Part shown: positions 22,086-31,126 of the stretch, piece after piece
Layout of the letters: each line of letters opens with the position of its first letter
How positions within the stretch are numbered: the stretch's first letter is position 1
Assembly: GCA_025677835.1 (NCBI GenBank)
Contig: JAIXMR010000065.1
Span: 1 to 64,000 of the forward strand
DNA from: Sporodiniella umbellata
Lineage: Eukaryota > Mucoromycota > Mucoromycetes > Mucorales > Rhizopodaceae
Length of the DNA stretch: 64,000 bases
Direction of reading: 5' to 3'
Notes under the pieces: model-generated
The model's input: the letters and a program-made list of their open reading frames with translations, nothing else
Told to the model about the DNA's origin: nothing
Database searches by the model: none
Translations under genes and position numbers: made by a program

Positions 22086-22432
22086 GGTTTCAAAAAAAAA
22101 AAAAAAAAAAAAAAAAAGGATATAAAAACAAAAAACGAAAAAAAAAAAAAAAAAAAACAAGAAAAAATCAGATATACACACACATACACACATACACACA
22201 CCAAAATAAGGGGGTGAAAAAAAATAACTTTTTTTTTTGTCACTGTGCTCAAACCGCGCTCGGGGGGGGGGATAAAATTCAATAGCGTACGAACTTGTTA
22301 CTATTGAAATCCACCCCAAAGATTTTCTTTGTATTTCTAAGGGGGGTTTTTTTTTTTTTTTTTTTTTTTTATGAGGGTGATGGATTGTTTGCAGCAAATG
22401 GCCAAGGGAGGGAGATCGACGGAAGCGCGAGA

Positions 22433-22458
22433 TTTTTTTTTTTTTAAAAAAAAAAAAA
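22433..22458. repeat. T13A13 palindrome
   Basis: Thirteen T followed directly by thirteen A, in the spacer upstream of the homeobox gene. It is a perfect self-complementary sequence; similar ones recur at 33857, 39910, 41096, 41780, 42057 and 45802. Confidence 0.85.
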
Positions 22459-22879
22459 GAGTAAAAAAAAAAAAACAGGGTGCACAGACAATCCTTTTAA
22501 AATCAAGCGATGGGTTTAATAAACGTCAAACCAACACATGCATCCGATAGGCTAGGTAAGAGAGAGAAGGATCCGTTCATAGCCATGGCTTGATCTATCC
22601 GGGAAAGAAAAGTGACGGAAAGCCATTTTTATTCTCCTTCCCCCTTGTTGGTACTACAAACCACTTTTTCACAAAAACCATACAAAAAAAAAAAAAAAAA
22701 AAAGAAAAAAACAGGTGTTTTTTTTTTTTTTTTTTCTGCAAGAAAGAGAGAGAGAGAGAGAGGATCTTTATAGATTACATAAGAATGATTTTTGGCTATT
22801 TTTAGAGGCTCAAGCAACCCGAGTGGCGATAAAAGACGATCGGTGAGAGGAAAGACTCCGATGGGTAATTATTTTCCCA

Positions 22880-23305
22880 TTAAAAAGGACGGTAATAAGG
22901 AGGGGGGTAAAGTCGAGGTCTTTGCGGGTAAGGGTAGTCATAGTGAGTGGGATAATACTGAGTGGGATAATACTGAGTGGGATAATAGGGGGTGGGATAA
23001 TAGGGAGAGGGATAGTACTGAGGGGGATAGGGAGAGGGATAATAGGATGGCTGATAGTACTGTCGTTCTTGATGGTTTCGATACCACTGATAAGCCAAAG
23101 CCAGGGCACCCGCCATGCCGGCGTTTCTCCAAGTGTGCGGATGTTTGCCTTCCTCGTCATCGATTTTGTTTAGAAAACCGTCGGCTCCGGTAAAAGCGGC
23201 TGCATTCAAGAGCCAATCCATGGGCCCTGAGCCCAGACTAGGTCCGTTCGGAGGGGGATGACTGCTATTATAGTTTTGTAAGAAATGATGGATGAGTTGG
23301 TTCAT
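22880..23305 (-). CDS. Small Tyr/Pro-rich repeat protein
   Basis: A single exon of 142 codons. Residues 1-85 are ordinary sequence with a Gly/Ala helical patch (NAGMAGALALAYQWYRNHQE). The C-terminal 55 residues are a degenerate tandem of YYP-type units (YYPSPY, YYPTPY, YYPTQY), encoded by an imperfect repeat of about 15 to 18 bp near 22935-23040. Tyr/Pro repeats of this kind occur in phase-separating, cell-wall and membrane-associated low-complexity proteins; no function can be assigned. The ATG at 23305 was chosen because upstream the frame runs through a Phe-rich stretch that looks like intron or leader. Another minus-strand block upstream could belong to the same or a separate gene. Confidence 0.55.
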   Translation of the reverse strand: MNQLIHHFLQNYNSSHPPPNGPSLGSGPMDWLLNAAAFTGADGFLNKIDDEEGKHPHTWRNAGMAGALALAYQWYRNHQERQYYQPSYYPSPYPPQYYPSPYYPTPYYPTQYYPTQYYPTHYDYPYPQRPRLYPPPYYRPF

Positions 23306-23660
23306 AGTGGAAAAGAAAGAGAAAATAAAGAAAATAAAAAGAATAATAAAAATAGCCTCTTTTAGATCGCCAAACAAACATCCATAAGGGGAGAAGGCCA
23401 TCTTGTAAGCAACCTGACTGTCATCCTCTTGCCTTGGATCGATGACATCACTTATGCTCGGGGGATGACGAAAGACGTGTGGATCGCTGGAAAAAGAAAG
23501 AAAGGAGGAGAAGAGAGAGAGAAAGATCAAGACCCGTGGTATGTGTAAAGAAATAAAAGGCTTGTTTACATCGATGGCTCTCCCTTTGCAGAAAACCTTG
23601 GCCTCCTCTTAAACCATTTCCCTCACAACTCCGATATCTTTTAAAATAGGCCATTCCATG
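23306..23660 (-). other. Unresolved minus-strand coding-like segment
   Basis: Two blocks read like protein. One, near 23640-23570, is MAYFKRYRSCEGNGLRGG. The other, near 23480-23350, contains SDPHVFRHPPSISDVI and AFSPYGCLFGDLKEA. A GTAAAC...TTTTTCCAG intron lies between them, but the frames on its two sides do not join into a long protein. It could be the 5' part of the Tyr/Pro-rich gene or an independent small gene. I leave it open. Confidence 0.3.
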
Positions 23661-23668
23661 AGACCCTC

Positions 23669-23670
<2 letters not shown>

Positions 23671-23707
<37 letters not shown>

Positions 23708-23793
23708 CTGACTCGGATTTTCTTTCTTTTCTTTTTTCTTTTTTCTTTCTTTTTTTTTTTTTTTTTTTTTTTTTGCTTCTGATTAGTCTTATT

Positions 23794-23838
<45 letters not shown>

Positions 23839-23870
23839 GATTAAAACAAAGAAAAATTTTTTTTTTTTTT
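23671..23870. repeat. 200-bp poly-T/pyrimidine region
   Basis: Near-continuous T runs, broken by CTT words, fill the promoter side of the zinc-finger gene. Confidence 0.9.
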
Positions 23871-23877
23871 GTTAAAG

Positions 23878-24639
23878 ATGCCGCACACCAAGAACCCTAG
23901 CCTGCCTTCTATCCAGTTTCTATTGAACGAAGAAAAAGAAGCGATAGTAAAGAAAACTGGACATCATCGACAGAGCCATAGTATTAGCAGCCTTCCATCT
24001 GAACTACAGCAGCTTTCGATCTCTGGACCCTCACTGCAGAACGATATACCCAGCCCGTTACCCAGTTGGATGGGCGTGGCCACAGCGACTCCCCCTTCCA
24101 CCCCTCCCAGAAGACCGCCTGGTGCGAGTCATACAAGATCGATTTCAGATTTTTCACTTGCCAATCCATTGCAGACCCCGCCTCCTCCCGTGCTTCACAC
24201 CAGCCGAGAACGACATCAGACCCATCGCCGTACTGTCTCAGCCAATACCACACTCCATGCTGACTATACTCATACCACGCCTACCACGCTGCCTTTTATC
24301 AACGAGGTACCCCATCGTGCCCGTACGGTGAGCCCCCCGGTCACCTTGTTGGCAGACGCTCTCAACATGAACCATTCCAAACTGGCTGTTGAAGAGGAGG
24401 ATCTGGTCAAGCCTGTTATCGAACGTGATGAACAGACTGGCAAATATTACTGTCCTTACTGCAAAAAGCCTTTCAACCGACCTTCCTCCTTACGTATCCA
24501 TACTTATTCTCATACAGGCGAAAAACCTTTTGTCTGCTCAGAAGATGGCTGTGGTCGTCAATTCAGTGTACAGAGTAACATGCGTAGACACCTTAGAGTT
24601 CATAAGCTCGGTAGATCCTCCAAGAATTTATCAAAATGA
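23878..24639 (+). CDS. C2H2 zinc-finger transcription factor with two C-terminal fingers
   Basis: A single exon encodes 253 residues. The first 185 are Ser/Pro/Thr/His-rich and probably disordered, with motifs such as HRQSHSISSLPSEL and RTVSPPVTLLAD. Two tandem C2H2 fingers occupy the last 60 residues. Finger 1 has C-x2-C-x12-H-x3-H (YYCPYCKKPFNRPSSL), then a TGEKPF linker. Finger 2 has C-x4-C-x12-H-x3-H (FVCSEDGCGRQFSVQS). The layout resembles fungal two-finger regulators of the Msn/Rgm/azf1-like group, which bind short promoter motifs; the target is unknown. The frame opens nine bases earlier at a TTG, but the ATG at 23878 directly follows the T-rich leader and is taken as the start. Confidence 0.88.
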   Translation: MPHTKNPSLPSIQFLLNEEKEAIVKKTGHHRQSHSISSLPSELQQLSISGPSLQNDIPSPLPSWMGVATATPPSTPPRRPPGASHTRSISDFSLANPLQTPPPPVLHTSRERHQTHRRTVSANTTLHADYTHTTPTTLPFINEVPHRARTVSPPVTLLADALNMNHSKLAVEEEDLVKPVIERDEQTGKYYCPYCKKPFNRPSSLRIHTYSHTGEKPFVCSEDGCGRQFSVQSNMRRHLRVHKLGRSSKNLSK

Positions 24640-24870
24640 AACCAAAAAAAAAAAAAAAAAAAATCCAAAAAAAAAAAAAAAAAAAATCCAAAAAAAAAAG
24701 CCAAAAAAAAAAAAAAAAAAAAAAAAACAATAATAATAATAACCATCATCATCATTATCATCATCACACACACACACACACACTCTCTCTCCCCCTCCTC
24801 CTCCTCCTCCTCCTCCTTTTCCCCACGCTTGAGTCTACATATACACTCCCCTCTTCTTTTTTTTTTTTTT
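24640..24870. repeat. Cluster of simple repeats (A runs, AAT, CAT, CA, CTC, T run)
   Basis: Directly after the zinc-finger stop comes a chain of different simple repeats. It could encode long Lys, Asn or His runs in some frames, but those frames are not genes. Confidence 0.85.
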
Positions 24871-25019
24871 TTTTTTTGTATATACAATTCTTGAATGATT
24901 TTTAAGGAATAAAGCATACTCTTTTTTATTCACTCCATAGGGGTTCAATGAAGATCGTGATCGACGTTGGGGTCACTCAGACGCCTCTCTCTTTTAAGTC
25001 ACAGGATCGTCAGCCGCGG

Positions 25020-25945
25020 TTAGTGAGATTTTGCATGTTGGAAAAGACGTGCGTAGAGAGCGATGGGTACATGGAAAAGAAAGAGATCTTGCCATCGGGG
25101 CATGGGCACCAAGGCCGGGTTAAGATGGATCGCCTCACCTGATTCTGGATAAACCCAGAGATCGTGTTCGCTCTTGACCTCACAGCGCATGGGTCGACCA
25201 TGGACTTCGATAAATGTTTTTCCGAGCGTGGGGGCTTTGCCTTTGGGCGCCCCAGCCGCGAGATGTTGGCGCGCATCTTGTAGAAACAGTCGGATACGAC
25301 GTTGTTGTTGACGGTAATTGACCTGTCCCGCCACGTACTGCATGCCACTTCCAAGCACGGCCAACATGACCATCACAGACCCTAGCCCCGGTCGGAAACG
25401 ACTGTACAGATAGCCTGTGCCTCGCCAGCGGGGTACGCCATGCTTGTAAAAAAAGTTGTAACGTTCACGTTTGGCCCCATCGCGAAGAATGCTCACAATC
25501 ACTCCCAGACGTGCAAACCGTTCACGGGCCTGGGCATCATCTCCATTCTTATCAGGGCTAAACATCATTGTTCTCAGTTTTTTTTTTTTTTTTTTTCTTC
25601 TCTACTTACTGCCATTGAAGTGAGCGTTGTCGATACGCTTTCGAAATCTCGCTTTGACTGGCTGAAGGCTATCCTCTCTACACGTCAATACCTTTTTTTT
25701 TTTTTTTCTGGAATCAAAACTTCTCTTACCTTGACTCCTAACCAACTATAGAAATTCATCTCTTTGCCTTCCGCTTTTTCCAACGCATCCACCACATCAA
25801 AGATCTCAAAATCACCTTGAAAACTGTTGATACCCTCTTTCTTTCTTTCTTTCTATCTACCTTCAGACCAAGCTTTCACCACTTGTGTTAAAGCACATAA
25901 CGTCCACAACACAAAAAGAAAACTTAAACGTTGGCCAAACACCAT
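25020..25945 (-). CDS. ERJ5: ER membrane J-domain protein, ERJ5-like
   Basis: Four exons (25945-25861, 25815-25730, 25668-25610, 25557-25020) give about 255 residues. The N-terminus is a signal peptide (LSFLFVLWTLCALTQVVKAW). A J domain follows: EGDFEIFDVVDALE, NFYSWLGV, the helix EISKAYRQRSLQWHPDKN with the invariant HPD, and helices 3-4 ending GAKRERYNFFYKHG. The intron falls inside the His codon of HPD. After RGTGYLYSRFRPGLG there is a membrane segment around VMVMLAVLGSGMQYV and a luminal or cytosolic tail of about 100 residues. This is the ERJ5 layout; yeast Erj5 helps Kar2/BiP in ER protein folding. The exon 2 acceptor was chosen as the only AG that restores the conserved frame. Confidence 0.88.
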
Positions 25946-26136
25946 CCTTGAACGATGTTTATAAAATTCAAAAAAAAAAATCAAACAAAAATCAAAAAAA
26001 AATCAACAAAAAAAAGCGTCATCATGAAAACAGATGGACAGTGTCGGACTTGAGTTACATTTCACACCCTCTTTATTTTTAATTCTTTTTTTCTTTTTTT
26101 TTTTTTTTTTTTTTTATTAAAAAAAAAATCCCAAAG

Positions 26137-26566
26137 ATGGTCAAGAAACGCAGTGTGTTGGAAGGCCTAGTGAATGTATCGGATAAGACCGAGATTATAT
26201 CCTTTTTTTGTGTGTGTGTGTGTGTGTGTGTGTGAAACGTTCTTGGCTATACAGACCTTCACTCGGTTGATTACTATTCTAAAGTTAGGATTCGGGAGAA
26301 AGAAGGTTATCTGGCTCGGGTGGTGCATGGAAGATCGGGTGAAGAAGCATGGTAGATAAGAAAGAGTGTTGAGAGGTGTAGAGTTTGATAGTGTATATGT
26401 ATAGTCTCTTGTTACTCGAGGAATCAAAAGATGTATCGATGCCACCCAAGCTATTACAGATCATGCCACTCTATGCTCATACACGGGTAGAAATAGGCAA
26501 GTCTCTTTGATAACCAAACTAAAAACACACATACGCTAACATGACATAGCCCAAGCCAAGGGTTCA

Positions 26567-26616
<50 letters not shown>

Positions 26617-28145
26617 AGAAAGATCTCTATCGATTGATCGCTCTGGGGAAATACAGCACTGGTGGTACGTGTAGGGTTAGAAAACGAATCCATGGAAGTA
26701 AGTTTCCCAGAAAAAGAAACCATGGCTGAGGTGGTGATGGATATCAAACGATGGATTGAGTTGGCTGAAGAACACCAATGGACTGCCGAGGGCGATGGAT
26801 GGACAGAAGCCTATCGACAGTTTACCCAGCCCAACAAGTCTCCCGTACGATCCAACACGGCACCGGTAGAGGAGATCAGTAACGCACTACGTTATGTGAT
26901 GCCTCTGCAACGGGAGGATACGCTGGCCAAGATCCAATTGAAACGGACCCGGACGTTGCCTGCGTCAAGAGAACGAAAGATGACCCTGAGAGAAGCCAAG
27001 GATCATTGGGTGAATGCGCAACTGATGGGGAGAGAAGACGAATTTGTAACCTGGGAACCCGTCACGTAAACTCTCGATCACCGTCGCTCGATGTTGATAA
27101 CTATATATACATATATATATATACATATATATATATATAGCGCTTTTGTAGGCACCTGGAATGTCCATGGCAGTCTACCGACAAGGGAGATCCGACATTG
27201 GTTGATAGACAAGGGAGATCCTGATTTCTATAGTATCGGGTAAGGTACCTAACACATAGCCCCGTAGCCTGGTTGTTTTCTCTCTACTCATATAGAACAG
27301 TCTTCAGGAAATGGAGACCAATACCGAGGCTTATATTCGTTACGATCCTACCAAAGAAAACGCTTGGGTTCAAGGCGTGATCGACGTCTTGAACGAAGGG
27401 GAAGCAACGTATGTCAAGGTGGCTTCGAAACAGCTCGTCACGCTCCTGTTGATCGTGGTGGCTAAAAAGAAACATGTAAGGTTTATTAGTGAAAGCCAGG
27501 TCACCTGGGCCGGTGTGGGGCTGATGAACATGATGGTAAAGTACTTGTGGCAATAGATCCGGTCCTGACCGCCAACGTTAGGGAAACAAAGGGGGAATCG
27601 CGGTCCGGTTACGATTTCACGATAGCTATCTCTGTTTTGTGACCAGCCATCTGGCAGCGTTGACAGAAAAAACCGAGAAACGTAACCAGGATTTTCTAGA
27701 GTTATCCAAACGGCTGTTGTTTTCACACACACCCAACCGATTGACCCAGTACGTGTCTTATTTCTGGAACCATGGAGAAGAAGGGGTTTCGTTTCTGGAG
27801 AATCATGGCGTCTTGCGCGACTGGCGTGTGGAGGCTTCGATCTATCATAGCGAGTATAAAAATGGGCTATACAATCGATGCTTTTTTTTGAACACTGAAT
27901 CCTTTTTTTTTTTATTACTAGTGTCTTGCTCTGGTCTGGCGATCTCAACTATCGTATCAACCAAAACGAATCTGTCATCAAACACTGGTTACGCGAACAA
28001 CGTCTGGATGTTCTTTTGGCTTACGATCAGCTCTCTATTGAACAGAGAGCAGGTCGAACCTTTCCCATGTTTAGTGAAGGTCAGATCACCTTTCCACCTA
28101 CTTACAAATACGATCCAGGCACGCATCATTACGATACCAGGTAAA

Positions 28146-28182
<37 letters not shown>

Positions 28183-29704
28183 ACATAGACTCATTTCCTC
28201 CCTCCAAGCGAGAAACGACGCGCGCCTTCCTGGACCGACCGCGTACTCTGGAAAAAAGAAAGAGCGACTGCTGGCACCCACCTCCAGTTGATCGATTATG
28301 ATCATTGTCCGGTATTGACGGTGAGCGATCATAAGCCGGTCCGGGCACTGATGACGCTGAGGGTGCGCAAGATCGACAGCCGGCTGTTGGAAAAAACGCA
28401 GGCAGCGCTTGTCCAGCAGCTGGAGGAACAGAAGAAGGACGTACAGCCGCGGGGCCGGATTTCGTCTTCGTTTGTGGATTTTGAAGGTGTTCAGTTTCTA
28501 GAGTATAAAGAAAAGACGTTACTACTGGAGAACACGGGCCAGGTGATGGTCCTGTTCCGCTTCTTGCCTAACCCGACCCAGACACGCCCTTTGCCTGGCT
28601 GGCTGACGGTCTCGCCCATGTCCGGCGTGTTGGCCCCGGGGGAATCGATTGTGCTCCGGTTCGAACTCATGGTCGATCCCACCCTGTCCACCCCACTCAA
28701 TCTGGGTTACGAAGAACTGGAGGAGACCCTGATCCTGAGATTGGAAAACGCCAGCGATTTCTTTATCTGTGTCTCTGGCCATTATCAACCTACCTGTTTC
28801 GGGGTACCGCTCACCCTGCTCGCCACGCTCTCCTTGCCCGTCTGTGCTGAGGCAGAAAATAACCTGGCGCTCAAAAAAGATGGCCCACCGCCTGTGCCAC
28901 TCTCCCCACCTGTCGATCTACCGCAAGAACTAAGCAAGATCATGAACTTTCTCTGGAACACCAACATGTTTCAAATCGTAAGCCCTTTCCCTTTCTTAAA
29001 AGGCAACTCTCTTATCTCGTTTTATTCTAGCCATCGTTGTTTCTAGACCATGGCGACCTGCCCACCTCCACCTTGATTCGACACTGCTTAGATCACGGGC
29101 ATCCCTTGGATACCACACTCTTTGACCCCTTGGAAGGCACGTTGGATGAACTCGATTTAGAACCCTCGTTGGATGAACTCGATTTAGAACCCTCGTTGGA
29201 TGAACTCGATTTAGAACCCTCGTTGGAACGTGAAGCCAAAAGTGCCAATGCCATGATTGATGTCCTCATTGCCTTTCTGGAGTGTCTGCCGGACCCTGTC
29301 ATCCCTACCGATCTTTACGAACGGGCATTGGAAGCCTCGCTCTCGGTCGAAGCCATTCAGAACGTAAAGACACATCCAATAAACAAACCACTCATCACTT
29401 ACACTCTAGTTGAAAGAAAGCTTGCCTGCTTTTCATGAAAAAGTATTATCCAATCTGACCATGTTTCTAAGACATGCGATCGATTTAGCGCCTGTGTCTG
29501 TACAAAAGAAAAGAGAAGCCAAAATAAGTAAAGTCTATCCCAATCCTTTTTCCACACGCCCCTATTAAAACCCTCTTATATATTCTAGTTGAAATCTTTA
29601 CCGTCTTGCTTCGACCTCCTTTAGACTTTAAAGAACGTAATCCGGTGGTGGCTAAAGAAAAAAGGGAGGATTTTATTTCGCAACTTTTGAAATCTTTGAA
29701 ATAA
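26137..29704 (+). CDS. OCRL/INPP5B-type inositol polyphosphate 5-phosphatase with ASH and RhoGAP-like domains
   Basis: Well-supported exons are 27141-27239, 27301-27535, 27582-27853, 27922-28140, 28209-28977, 29031-29363, 29410-29527 and 29589-29704. An earlier exon ends at 27065. The 26137-26660 part is coding-like, but its junctions are unresolved. The 5-phosphatase domain shows FVGTWNVHG, NKGGIAVRF-like GNKGGIAVRL, LLWSGDLNYRI, RRAPSWTDRVLW and SDHKPV, which carry the catalytic Asp/His set. Next come an ASH-type beta domain (LLLENTGQ, WLTVSPMSG, LAPGESIVL) and a C-terminal RhoGAP-like helical domain without an obvious Arg finger. The enzyme should remove the 5-phosphate from PI(4,5)P2 or PI(3,4,5)P3 on endocytic or Golgi membranes. 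Yeast 5-phosphatases lack this ASH-RhoGAP tail. A 27-bp repeat expands an acidic loop. Confidence 0.88.
29142..29222 (+). repeat. Three identical tandem 27-bp units in the OCRL-like gene
   Basis: Three exact copies encode LDELDLEPS three times in the linker before the RhoGAP-like domain. Identity at the DNA level implies recent expansion. Confidence 0.95.
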
Positions 29705-29804
29705 TATTAAATCCTAGAGGGGGGCCCTCTCTTCTTCTTTTTTCCACCTACATTATCCCTTCTCTCTCTCCCCTTCAAGTGACGTCGATAGACCGAATGA
29801 GGCC

Positions 29805-29849
<45 letters not shown>

Positions 29850-30251
29850 CATTTCAAAAGGGGAAAGGGAGACCAGAGTCAAAGAAGTTTTTAAAGTTTG
29901 ATCTTGTTAAACGAAGAGACCAGACAGGGAGAAACAAGGTGGATTAAAAATAGGTTCAAAAGAGATCATTGTTTGCGTTGAACAAAGAATGTAAGGAGAA
30001 TCAAAATAGGTAAAGGATATGTGAATGTCAAAAAGAGGCCAGAATGGTTTCTTATTGTTGTTCATCCCCAGTGATGTTCACAAGTCGTGTTTTAAAGGAT
30101 CAAAAAGTACATTCAAAACTAAACTATCTGACCCAGAAGTGTGTCTAAAGCATCCAATCTTTGTTTGGTTCTTTTCTCAATATAGAGGAATTTAGAGAGA
30201 ACAAAAGGAGAACAAAAGAGAAAGAGAGAATGTGGTGCATATAAAAGCCTG

Positions 30252-30282
<31 letters not shown>

Positions 30283-30366
30283 TTTTTTTTTCTTCTTTTT
30301 TCTTTTCTTTTTTTTTTTTTTTTTTTTTTTTCTTCTTCTCTTTTCAATTCTAATCATTCAAAAGCC
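29705..30366. other. Spacer with ATT and T microsatellites
   Basis: This spacer contains an (ATT)n to (TTTA)n run at about 29808-29850, a (TG)n run at 30249-30266 and a long T run up to about 30330 that forms the leader of the next gene. I see no gene. Confidence 0.7.
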
Positions 30367-30837
30367 ATGATTCCCTCACTTCAATCTGTACTGCCTCCAA
30401 TGGATCGTTCTATCCATAAGAAGGGGGCTATTCAAAAGCCATTGGCCAAACCGAAAGCCTCGCTACCACAACGTCATCATGGCCGTACCACCTCCGTACC
30501 TTCCGTCCTGCCTAGCTATCGACAAAAACAGGAAGAAAAGTTATCGTTCGATGTCTTGTTGGATGCTATCGACCTTGACCAGCAAATGAGACAGTTTTTC
30601 AAAACCGAAGTCATGAAATCAAAGACCCGCGCTGTCTTCCGGCCTGCTCCCATGTTACGCCGTCGTTCCAAATCCGCTCCTAGTGCACCTCCCTCGTACC
30701 ATTACCAACGTGCTTTTAATGCAAAATGGATCACACAAGATCAAACTATCGTCACCACTGCCTCTCATGCGCAACAAGTCGCTCAATCCATTGTCAGCCA
30801 ACATTTTGATGCCGTCAAGAAAAGAGATCTTGTCTAA
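30367..30837 (+). CDS. Basic low-complexity protein of unknown function
   Basis: A single exon of 157 codons follows a T-rich leader and an AAAGCC ATG context. The N-terminal 60 residues are Pro/Lys/Ser-rich (KPLAKPKASLPQ, TTSVPSVLPSYR). A short acidic helix, LSFDVLLDAIDLDQQMRQFF, precedes a basic motif (RRRSKSAP) and a Gln/His-rich C-terminus. The RRxSKSAP-like sequence resembles AGC-kinase or 14-3-3 target sites. I do not recognise the family. Codon use and the clean leader support a real gene. Confidence 0.6.
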   Translation: MIPSLQSVLPPMDRSIHKKGAIQKPLAKPKASLPQRHHGRTTSVPSVLPSYRQKQEEKLSFDVLLDAIDLDQQMRQFFKTEVMKSKTRAVFRPAPMLRRRSKSAPSAPPSYHYQRAFNAKWITQDQTIVTTASHAQQVAQSIVSQHFDAVKKRDLV

Positions 30838-31126
30838 ACCCCCCCCCCCTTTTTTTTTTGTCTTTCCTTTCTATTCATTCCTTGTCTCATTCCTTTGTTA
30901 TTTTATTTCCCACCCCACCCCTTTGTTGTGTTTTTTTTTTTTTTTTTTTTTTTGTTCTCATTCCTTTTTCATTGTCTGTATCGAATCTTGTTCTAGTTGT
31001 TTTATACACGTATGCTTTATTTTCTATAGAGTATTCATCCTATCTCTCTCTTTCTCTCCTTTTTTTTTTTTTTTTTTTTTTTTGGTTTTTCTTTCTATAT
31101 AAATGAAACGCTCTTCTATCCATAGG
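30838..31126. other. Pyrimidine-rich 3' spacer
   Basis: C and T runs fill the convergent spacer between the basic protein and the Tea4-like gene. Open frames here are homopolymer artefacts. Confidence 0.7.

Noticed and set aside
23448..23654. 68-codon minus-strand frame as an independent gene
   Set aside because: It ends in a pyrimidine-derived Leu/Phe tract with intron-like borders; kept only as an unresolved segment.
24600..24917. Frames rich in Lys, Asn, His, Phe or Met
   Set aside because: They are readings of simple repeats after the zinc-finger stop.
27476..27499. 24-nt intron in the OCRL-like gene (GTAAGG to CCAG)
   Set aside because: Reading through gives eight in-frame codons that fit the family (HVRFISESQVTWAG region), so no intron is needed.
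30145..31106. Phe-rich and Lys-rich frames
   Set aside because: Homopolymer and pyrimidine runs; only 30367-30837 has protein-like composition.
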